Assembly: GCF_002575655.3 (NCBI RefSeq)
Contig: NC_053037.3
Location: forward strand, 318,583,294-318,647,293
DNA: 64,000 bases
Direction: 5' to 3'
Origin: Aegilops tauschii subsp. strangulata
Taxonomy: Eukaryota > Streptophyta > Magnoliopsida > Poales > Poaceae
The translations under genes and the position numbers were made by a program. Positions within the stretch are counted from its first letter, which is position 1. Each line of letters starts with the position of its first letter. Below are positions 55,901 through 64,000 of this stretch, in pieces. The notes under the pieces are model-generated. The model had not been told where the DNA came from and did no database searches. It saw only the letters and a list, made by a program, of their open reading frames with translations.

Positions 55901-57025
55901 TAATAGGAACATTTGTATTCGTGCCCCTAGTTGGGTCACGCTCGACTAATTTGCCCCTATTTTTTAATAATTACGGTTTTGCCCAGCTCACTTCACTCGC
56001 CTTGTGTTTTTGCCCTTCCGGCATGGTTCCGACCAGTGAGCAGTCGCCACGTGGGGAACCGTGATTGGTCGGAACTGCCCCAGAAGGGCAAAAACACAAG
56101 GCGAGTGAAGTGAGCTGGGCAAAACCGCAATTATTGAAAAAATAGGGGCAAATCAGTCGAGCGTGACCCAACTAGGGGCACGAATGCAAATATCCCTTCT
56201 TAATATGTAGCAATCACTGGATATTAGTATTCATTGTTCCAAACAAGAACAAAGTTTACTACATCGATTCTCTCAGAGAGTCAACAAACGCTCAGGATCT
56301 GACGCATCTTCAGCAATTCTTCGATAGGTATTGAATTCTATGATGTTGAAATTAATTTACATTCATATCTGGTTCAATAATTGATGTTGTCAAAATTCAT
56401 CATCATTTGAAGTGTGCTCGCATTGTCGGAAACTAAAACAGGGAACCTGTTCAAGAGGACACTACCTCCGCAACACGAGATCGTTTCTCTGGTAACACAC
56501 CGAAATCCATTATTTTCGGAAAATTTATCCAACGTCTGCAAATACCTTTCCTTACGCTAGTCAAATGTTCAAGCTTCTAAATAAACCTCTTTCTATTTTT
56601 TCCAAAGAAAAAATAATACATCTAACACTGGTTAGGTTGTTCCTAACAGGACAAATACATTACTAATTTTGTACCAAAAATTTCAGTGTCCTCAGCAAGA
56701 AGCAGGGACCAACCTTTGTGGATACTATGTTTGCAGACACATGATCTCCATCTGCAAATCTGCTGATAGTTGTGACGATCCTCGCGAGTTATTACCAGTA
56801 AGTCTTTCTTAATTAATATCTTCTACTCCACTCATATGGCACATTCTGATCTTAAAAATACTGCAGCTCATCCTAAAATCGAGGACCCCTGAACCGCTCC
56901 TGGCTGGTGAATTGCTGATGGTTTGGAGATTTATCAGTGACTTCTTCCTGGATCACTACATCAATCCCACTGGTGATAATGAAGATTTGAGCATGCGTTC
57001 TCCTGAAACTTTGAGTAAGAGTTAG
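52906..57025 (+). pseudogene. CACTA-2 TNPA-like protein with C-terminal Ulp1-type (C48) cysteine protease domain, broken
   Basis: From ATG 52906 a 344-residue frame matches plant Ptta/En/Spm transposases (Trp-rich AWRNWKHVRYNKYL). Frameshifts near 53937, 54000 and 54488 and a stop near 54020 interrupt it. A Gln/Pro/Ala-rich section (54640-55090) repeats an AQQS/AQQT motif about every 39 bases and ends in basic KKATPTTTRKRGKKVKRK. The C-terminal exons (end 55568; 55651-55824; 56211-56327; a small uncertain exon near 56442-56491; 56687-56797; 56867-57025) encode a Ulp1-like domain with His in GNHWILVFIVP, Asp in VYYIDSLRE, and Gln and Cys in CPQQEAGTNLCGYYVCRHM. Ulp1 enzymes process or remove SUMO; the role in transposons is unknown. 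One lesion or misjudged border lies at the small exon. Confidence 0.8.
55906..56196. mobile_element. Mutator-type foldback MITE in an intron of the protease domain
   Basis: The two arms, each over 110 bases (GTGCCCCTAGTTGGGTCACG inverted at the other end), nearly close into a hairpin around an unpaired centre at about 56020-56075. The 9-bp sequence TTCTTAATA is repeated exactly on both sides (55897-55905 and 56197-56205), the target duplication length of Mutator-type elements. The insertion leaves the flanking exons untouched and ends just 5 bp before the next splice acceptor. Confidence 0.88.
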
Positions 57026-57201
57026 CCGCTAAACATATAACGCATGGATCCATTGTTTTCCATCTGATGAGGTCTTCGTATTTCGTACACTATGATTAAT
57101 TATGTAATGCATATATGTGTGGACAAATCATTGGAATTTAGCTACCATATGTTCAATTGCAATTGTTGCGAAATCTGGTGAATGTTCTTCCTATGGACAC
57201 T

Positions 57202-57339
57202 ATTTGTTCAATTGAATATTGTGGCGAATTTGCTTTTTGCGTGCCGATTCAAAATGAGATATTTTTGTTTATTTGTTCAATTGAATATTGTGGCGAATTT
57301 GCCTTTTGCGTGCCGATTCAAAATGGGATATTTTTGTTT
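57202..57339 (+). repeat. 69-bp tandem duplication
   Basis: Two copies (57202-57270 and 57271-57339) of a unit with ATTTGTTCAATTGAATATTG and GCGTGCCGATTCAAAATG differ at only a few positions. It lies after the TNPA stop and before the right subterminal repeats. Confidence 0.88.
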
Positions 57340-57375
57340 TAACCTGGCAATTGCTCCACACATGGTTCAACTAAA

Positions 57376-58119
57376 TGAGTGTGTGCGATCCACATCGGAA
57401 AGCATACGTCAATCATATTGGAACCGTCGGTGATAGACAACAGATCGCAAACGATTCGCAGTGCTACTACGTGTGCGTAGGTTCTCCGGAACCGTTTGTG
57501 ATATCGTGTTATCGCACACGAGAACTGGGAGTAAACCGTGCCCAATGCAAAATAAAATCCCAATCGTATTTTTTTCAGGAAACGTGTGGGATCCCAAACG
57601 AAAAGCACACATCACTCTTGCGGCAACTGTCGGTGATACCTAACAAATCACAAATGGTTTGCAGCACGTGTATGTGTGCGAAGGGGCTCCTGGACCATTT
57701 GTGATAGAACATTATCGCAGACGGTAAATGTTGGAAAACGTGTGCGATGGAGTCTAGCATGGCAGACGGGTTACGCAGAAAACTCGTGTGCGATAGGGCA
57801 CAAATCACACACACTTCATATGTTGGCCCGTGTGCCTTACATACTGTTTCCCAAAGGGTTCATTACGACAGACCGTATGGTTTCATTGCGTCATTAGAAA
57901 CGCTTAATCACCGATACCACACGTGCGAACGAATTTAGTGTGTGTTGCATCGCACACATTATATTTTGGAAGGCCTCTAGATCACTGTTCCATATCCCCG
58001 ACGGTTTCTGGGTCGTGTGGGAAGGACCCCCTATCACACACACTCACTTGGCAATGATTCCGAAGGCCGTCGCCGAAAGGGGCTAAAAACCATTTGTTTA
58101 GGACCGACGCGCACCAGTG
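57376..58119. repeat. Right subterminal repeats and terminus of CACTA-2
   Basis: It has GTGTGCGAT/ATCGCACAC motifs in both orientations from 57380 to 57960, then the right end with CGCCGAAAGGGGCTAAAAAC and GGACCGACGCGCACCAGTG. Short ORFs across it (for example 57375-57704) are compositional. ATG at 58120 is the target duplication. Confidence 0.8.
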
Positions 58120-59199
58120 ATGTGAGATTCATGAAAGTTGCGATAGTTACAATAATTAAGGGTTAAACTTAAGGTGGCTACTTTAATACACATCTGGGTG
58201 GAATGGTTGGGGCACCTTGGCGAACCCAATAGCTTGCCCGGGCACCTGGAGAACCCAGTGCTTGCCCAAGGGGATCCCAGAGTACCCGTGTGATCATCCT
58301 ATGGAATGCCACCCAGGCTCAAAGGGATCATAAGATTATTCATGCTAGAAACTTCCGTGTGCAGCCACAAGCCATTATGGGCTCTGGCATAGTTGAGTAA
58401 GTTGTGTGACCTCTTTCAGTGGTAGACTAGCAGATGTAGGGGAAAGTAGGTGTAACTGTCTACCCAGAGTAAAGAGTTAATGCTTCAGAAAGACTATGTC
58501 TCGATCTTCCGGTTCTCAAACATCACGCAGTGCGAGGAATTCAACGGAGGAGATCGAGTCTTGTGGGGAAAAGTGTGCAAACCTCTACAGAGTGTACAAA
58601 CTAATCATGATTAGCCGTGTCCCCGGTTATGGACAATTTTGAGTATTTGGTATTTGAATTATTTGTTGATCTCATCACTCTATTTAATCAAATTGTTGGG
58701 TTATTAATAATTTGGGAATTTTGGGACTGAGTTGGGGAAACCTTCTCAATAATGGTATAAACTTGGTAGTAAATAAAAATGTATTCCTGTGTTGTAGGAA
58801 AAAATTAGCTTTATGCAAAAATTAAACTTAGAGCCTCCACCAGCAAAATATGCATATAGAGATAGACATTTTCATCATTTTTCTATGGTGTGAAATTGCC
58901 AGTACATTCAATGTACTGACCTACATGGCTGCAACGTCTCATGTTGCAGGATTCTTACGACGAGTAAGTGATACGTTAGAGTCATGATGTCTACACCCAA
59001 CTTTGTCGTTGGTGTTGTTGGGAACTCCACAACTTTGATGTTACTTCCGCTATATGGATTGAGGTAATAGTATTTATGTTACTTTATACATGTGATTTAC
59101 CTCTGTTATAAATCCTCGAGTACTGTGTGTGTCAGCATACCGATCCAGGGATGACACTTAAGCACAGAGACTTTGATCCATTCGGGTCGGGTCGCTACA
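58120..59199 (+). repeat. Element C 5' LTR, third piece
   Basis: This is the last part of the LTR after CACTA-2. Its end GGTCGCTACA lies three bases before the primer site TGGTATCAGAGC, the same spacing as in element A. It has no partner in the window because the 3' LTR is cut at 64000. No gene or nested element is seen. Confidence 0.75.
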
Positions 59200-59202
59200 A
59201 CA

Positions 59203-59214
59203 TGGTATCAGAGC
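59203..59214 (+). other. Primer binding site of element C
   Basis: TGGTATCAGAGC is the Met-tRNA-type primer site, identical to that of element A. Confidence 0.85.
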
Positions 59215-59388
59215 ACATGTTGACTCTAGGACGTGACCCTAGAAACCGGAAAGCCCTTAGGAAAGGATCTCTCTAAAACTTTATTTTCAAAAAGATATTT
59301 TACCTCTCCTCTTTTCTGAGCTTTATCAAATATTTCCTTTTTGTTAGACTATACCCTTTCCCATTTTGACCACACGAAGATTCGACTG

Positions 59389-61264
59389 ATGAGACCAATC
59401 CAAGAAGTACAAGATATCAGACAACTAAGACCAATTCGGAATGAAGAGGATTTTACCGTGCATTATTATAATGGAAACTACAATGATTGAAGACTTCGAA
59501 GACTAGGAGAATGTGAAGGCTCCAAAGAATTTCCAGATTGGTATGACCTAGGATGGCTACCCTTATGGAACTTGTCGGACTATTGAAGCTGTCAATACCC
59601 AAGATCAAAGTGTGTCGGAGAAAGACCGAAACATGGAGCGTTAAAACTCAAAGTTTTTGTCAAGAAAACCCTAAGGAAGAAGATATCAACTATGGAATGA
59701 TAGCTCATGGCAAAGATATGGGCATAAACACGGCTATCCATGATGTTATCGCCCGCTTACGCTACTGTCACCGTGCTGAGTTGAGCATGCATTTCTTCGG
59801 AAGGATTGGATGACAAAAGGGCTAATGGAGCACCTATCAGCAAAAGATGAAGTCTTAACCTTAGCTGGTGTATCACCAGGATCTGGAGTATTACATCAAG
59901 AATTTTAAGATGGACCTGCAGGAAGCCGTATTTGAAAGGAAGCATTTCGTAAAGAACTCAGGACCCAAAAGGTGAAGGTAGCCAAGCTGGAGGAGCAAAA
60001 CCTCGAGATACCAGAGATTCGTCAGGAACTGAAGGACAGTAGGACCATGGTTCATGCCAATGATGTTGAAACAGAAGTTTGGAACACAACTCCAGAATAT
60101 TAAAGGACGTCACGAGAGACTTCGCGTCAACAGAAATGACCTGGTAGAGGAACTTGAGAAGATCAGCTAACACGATCAGAAGAAAACCAAACTCCTGTTA
60201 TATACTTATGTTAGATGCAATGACTATGAGCTGTCATTTGTTTGATGTTTTTTCGACAACCACAAAATAAAATATGTCTCTTCAAAATTATTGTTTGTAT
60301 TGTGTGTATCCCTCTCTATCTCTCTTATCTCACCCCAAAACCCTTGGAACCAATAGAGGATGAATGGAGATGAACTCATATTTTTTTGGACCGATGACTC
60401 AATTTGTCACGGACCAATGGATTCAGAACATGGAAGATCACATGAAGAATTACACTATAGCTGGAAAGTATATGGCCCAGCATGCTCTTCAGTGCTTTGA
60501 AAGAGGTGCTGCTACTTGGTGGAGGATGTACCAAACCATCAATGGATGGCAAGGAGTAACCACTTGGAAAGAATTTATGTGCCTGCAAGCTATGTGGAGA
60601 AATAGGACACAACCATAAAGAACACAAGGATGAATGCCCCCATTGTAAAGAAAGTCACCCAGCTGAAGAATGCCCAACTAGGCAGATTACTTGTTTCTTG
60701 TGAGAAGGGACTACCCACTACCCTGCTTAGTGTCACATTTACCCCATGGTACAAAGAACCATCCAGTAGAAGAAAGAAGCAATGAAAGGAGCCCTCATGG
60801 AAATTTTAGAAGAACTTGTGATGAAGGAAGAAGTGGAGGACACACCCGAAGAATATCCAATTAAACCCTGCACCAAGTCATGCTATTCATGTGGAGAAGA
60901 AGGACACATCTCCCAAAATTGTCCGAAGGAGGATCAAGTAGAATTCCTGATAGAGGAAGTAGAGTATGACCCACAGGAAATAGAATCCCTGATTGGTACG
61001 AAAAGTTCCAGGAAGAGAAATAGAATGTATCTCCAGAATAACCCAATTTCTACAAAGAAGGACCCGAGTCACATCACATGTTTTGGGTGTAAAGATTCAG
61101 GGCACTACTTCAACGGTTGCCCAAAAAGGAAGCCAAGGACCCAAGGAGGCTTTGTAATCACAAGGAAACCTCGAGACTTGTCAGAATGAATATGTTTCCG
61201 TTGTAATGAAGAAGGGCATTTTGCCAGAGATTGTTCTAAAGAGAAGGAGGCTTGTGCTAAATAG
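59389..61264 (+). pseudogene. Element C gag with six zinc-knuckle-like motifs, broken
   Basis: A gag start is seen at ATG 59389 (MRPIQEVQDIRQLRPIRN). A gag core lies at 60364-60618 (FFGPMTQFVTDQWIQNMEDH, GAATWWRMYQTINGW). From 60584 one frame holds six zinc-binding motifs: CKLCGEIGHNHKEH (60584), CPHCKESHPAEEC (60635), CFL then a stop, EGTTHYPA, stop, C (60692), CYSCGEEGHISQNC (60881), CFGCKDSGHYFNGC (61079) and CFRCNEEGHFARDC (61193). Gag packages RNA through such knuckles; most plant elements have one or two. Stops and frame changes disable it. No protease or polymerase follows. Confidence 0.78.
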
Positions 61265-62578
61265 TTGAATTTGTAACAAAAAAATATAGTAGTAGTAGTG
61301 GGAACATTTCTTTTATTATTGAGGTGTTTAGTTGAGGCATGTAATGGAAATACAAGAGATCGTAATAAATTCATGAAATCAATAAAGTTCATGTGTCATG
61401 ATTTCATATGTTAAATTTTATGAGTTGTTACTCTATGAAGAAAGATTTTGACCTTTTTTGAGGATATGAGAAATATGGTCTATGGAAGAATTTGTGCATT
61501 TCAAGGGTGGTAGTACCCTGTGAGGACACTTGACCCCTGGAAAAGATATTGATATTCCACAGAGTGGACTTCAGACAAAACTAAGTACGAATTTTATCTC
61601 GATATGTGGGATACCCTAAGAATATGAAGGCATGAAGTACTATTGGATATAAAGGAGGCACAATGTGGTAATATGGAGCAATTGTAACCCCACGATGAGT
61701 TCAATGTTTACAAGTGATGAGATGGGCCATAACCCACAAGCTCCAGGATCTGCCAAGAAGCAAGCACACTCTTGCTGAAGGAAAAAAACCCTGGAAGAGG
61801 ATATGCCTTTATCAATAGACGAACTTATAGGAGTTACGCAAAACCTGAGAGTTGTGAAGAAACGATAGAGGTTTGTTTGGCTTGCAAATCCATGGAGTTA
61901 TCCAAACTTAGTTCATCGACAAATTAAATTCTGCAATGCTTGTGAGGATGACCGAGTGTTAGAATGCGAGATTCGCTAAACCATGTACAAGGAAATGATT
62001 TGGGTGCGGAATGGATTGATCACCATACCGACATACTCTTATTATTCACCTTGCTATATGGAATGGTAAATCTGAGTGACATACCTATAGTAGAGAGACG
62101 ACGATCAAAACCTTGTTTAAACCTTAGAATGGTATGAGAATTTTCCCTTGTACAAGGCAGTTGTTGCCAACCGTAGGTCATACGGTGAGAATGAAGCCCA
62201 GAACCATTTGATGCAGGAGAAACCATAAATTGTTGACCACCATGAGATATTGATAGTTGTTTAGCATTGGTGCCAGACCTATCAGATAAGAAGACCCAGT
62301 CACAGGAGAACTGTACCAAGATGAAAGGACACTGGAATTGAGGAAAAAGGTTATGCCACTACCGGAAGAGCCAGAGTAGGGATTTTCCCGAGAATCTGAG
62401 AAGATCGACCCTGCCAACAATAAGGATGTACGACCTGAGTTTTGATGGAACCGTAACCATGTTTCTAAGGGTGGTAGCACCCCAGACCCCCTGTGACGAT
62501 CGATGGATTTTGAGAAGACCCCGACCGTAACCTATTTCTTGCTAGCCTCTCTGAATCTCGAGGGCGAGAATCATTTTA
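61265..62578 (+). mobile_element. Element C 3' interior, non-coding
   Basis: It covers about 1.3 kb between gag and the polypurine tract with stops in all frames and no recognisable pol motif. Short minus-strand ORFs (for example 62178-62480) resemble nothing known. Either pol was deleted or this region never coded for it. Confidence 0.55.
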
Positions 62579-62591
62579 AGGGTGGTAGGTT
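62579..62591 (+). other. Polypurine tract of element C
   Basis: AGGGTGGTAGGTT directly precedes the 3' LTR (TGTAACATCC at 62592). The AAGGGTGGTAG form is common before grass gypsy LTRs. Confidence 0.75.
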
Positions 62592-64000
62592 TGTAACATC
62601 CAAAAATTCTAAATTTTGTAATGTTATATTAAATAAATAGTTTTGATTGATTGTATGATTGCTTGTGTGTTTTGCTGTGTGAAATTGAGTGAAATTTGTA
62701 ACATTTTTGAAAGTTGAATGAGAGGGAATAAAAGGACTTCTCCAAACTTTCACTTTGCATTCTGATCTCCATGAATTCAAATTCTTTTCAAATACAAAAC
62801 CCTAGAGAGAAGATGACATGACTTCTTCCTATTTAAAATGAAAAGGGTTTTTGAAAATATTTGAATTTCATTTGGAACTATTTCAAAATCGGAAACTTTA
62901 TGCAACTCAATGAGTTTCATGAGAGAAGATAAAATGACTTCTTCAAATGCTAAGAAAGAGAGTTGGAAGTTTCAAAGAATCAAATTGAAAGTCCCTTTGA
63001 AGTTATTTTGAAACCCACTTTCAATTTGGAGTTATTTGGTTTTATTCAAATTATTTTTCTCCAAAAATAAAATATATGGAAAATAGGGTAAAATGATTCC
63101 CTACAGTAGAAAATTGGAGAAAATTGAGTTTGAAATTATTTTGGTATTTTAAAATATTTTTATTTGGTTTTTAAATAAACCAGTAGCATTGTTTGCTTTA
63201 TTTAAATTTTTGTGGAATTTATTTGCCGCTAAAAATATGTTCATGTTTTAGAAAATCTTTTTTCTGAAAATTTGGATATATAATATGCCTATGTAATATT
63301 TTGTTTTTTATTTTCATTATTAATTTTTCCTTCTGTGTTTCTAAAAAAACAAAAAAAATAGCGCGTCCTGGCGCTAGCCAGCCCGCCCAACTGGCCTTTA
63401 GGCCCGCGGCCTGCCTACCCCCGCCGAAGCGGTACGCCCACTCGCCTCCACCTCTCGCTCGCCTCTACACTCGATGACTGTGGGCCCCGCCTGTCAGGTT
63501 CGTCTTCCCCACGCAAGTTGGAGTCCCGCGAGGGCACGACAGCGCCGCAACGTGTTCAAATAGGTCGGAGTCTATCTCCCGATCGATCCTCTCCTCAAGA
63601 AAGCCCTCCTATAAATAGGCTAGGCTCCGGCCTCTTTTCCTAAACCTGCAGCGCCCGAGACCCTCCCCACGTGCCGCACCGTCTCGCTGGAGTCGCGAGC
63701 TCTGCCGCAGCCCTGCCGCCTTGCCCCGCCCTCCACCGTCGCTCCTGACCGCCGCCGCCTCCACCGTCGGACGCGTCACCCCGAGCCGCTTCTCCCCGTG
63801 GTTTTGCCCGAGCCGGAGGGCCACCGGAGACCCCACCCCGACAGCCTCGACGCCGCTGCCATCTCCTTCTCCGGCGACGTCAACGCCCACCACCGCCGGT
63901 GAGTCCCCGAGTCCTCCCGTTCGTCCGATCCTAGATCTAGGGCTGAGATTAGATCTAGATTTTTTCGAACCGGTATGCTCTAGTTAGAAAACGTCCGCTA
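62592..64000 (+). repeat. Element C 3' LTR (cut by window end)
   Basis: It matches 29361-29736 and then 39183-about 40160 with small differences, and carries the TATA box TATAAATA at 63610. The match shows where the Athila element cut the 5' copy. The rest lies beyond position 64000. GC-rich ORFs at 63609-63987 are compositional. Confidence 0.92.

Larger units (their letters stand above)
40891..58119 (+). mobile_element. CACTA-2 (17.2 kb CACTA transposon with cargo and Ulp1-type protease gene)
   Basis: The left end CACTACTGCAGGATG and the reverse complement of the right end, CACTGGTGCGCGTCG, share the first four bases and a partial match after that. ATG is duplicated on both sides (40888-40890 and 58120-58122). 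Both ends carry arrays of GTGTGCGAT-type motifs. Inside, in order, are minus-strand cargo pseudogenes, TNPD, a 5.6 kb MITE-rich spacer, and a TNPA gene with a protease domain. It sits in the 5' LTR of element C. TNPD and TNPA both have frameshifts, so it is not autonomous now. Confidence 0.88.
29361..64000 (+). mobile_element. Element C, large-LTR retrotransposon (continues past window)
   Basis: The start TGTAACATCCC at 29361 recurs at 62592 as TGTAACATCC, opening the two LTRs. The 5' LTR is in three pieces (29361-29736, 39183-40890, 58120-59199), split by an Athila-type element and CACTA-2; assembled it is about 3.2 kb. A Met-tRNA-type primer site is at 59203, a gag with several zinc knuckles follows, and a polypurine tract precedes the 3' LTR. 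No protease, reverse transcriptase or integrase is visible, so the element is non-autonomous. The gypsy assignment rests on primer site, polypurine context and gag type. Confidence 0.88.

Noticed and set aside
57375..57938. Cluster of overlapping ORFs at the right end of CACTA-2
   Set aside because: They overlap on both strands over subterminal repeat motifs and show no domain.

Overview
The window reads as plant nuclear DNA from a large grass genome, most likely Triticeae (wheat, Aegilops, barley or rye). The main evidence is a copia element whose LTR, primer site and leader are those of the Angela/WIS/BARE clade, together with large-LTR gypsy elements, an Athila-lineage element, two CACTA transposons and many grass-type MITEs. 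I found no host single-copy gene, rRNA, tRNA or CRISPR array. Essentially every base belongs to nested transposable elements.

Layout. (1) The oldest visible layer is a copia reverse-transcriptase fragment at 28893-29360. Element A inserted on its left side and element C inside it. (2) Element A is a large LTR retrotransposon (5' LTR 1-3395, cut by the window start; 3' LTR 25195-28892) with a Met-tRNA-type primer site and a largely non-coding interior. (3) An Angela-like copia element (7290-24911, target duplication CTTAT) sits inside A. Its gag and pol are broken by stops and frameshifts. (4) Inside the copia element, between gag and integrase, lies CACTA-1 (11428-20512, target duplication TAT). 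It has lost the catalytic core of its TNPD transposase but keeps an apparently intact eight-exon TNPA-like gene.

Right half. Element C (29361 to beyond 64000) is a large-LTR element whose 5' LTR is broken into three pieces by two insertions: an Athila-lineage gypsy element without reverse transcriptase or integrase (29737-39177) and CACTA-2 (40891-58119, target duplication ATG). CACTA-2 carries a nearly full-length but mutated TNPD, a TNPA-like gene extended by a Ulp1-type cysteine-protease domain, and minus-strand cargo pseudogenes (a GRF-type zinc finger with a C-terminal membrane segment, and an acidic protein). It also holds a dense MITE cluster with MITEs inside MITEs, and a Mutator-type foldback MITE in an intron of the protease domain. 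The interior of element C (59200-62591) holds only a decayed gag region with six zinc-knuckle-like motifs in one frame, then polypurine tract and 3' LTR.

How the parts work together. None of the LTR elements looks autonomous: all lack, or carry broken, pol. The CACTA-1 TNPA-like gene is the only multi-exon gene I could follow end to end without a lesion. If expressed, it could bind the subterminal repeats of related CACTA elements, but movement would need a TNPD from elsewhere.
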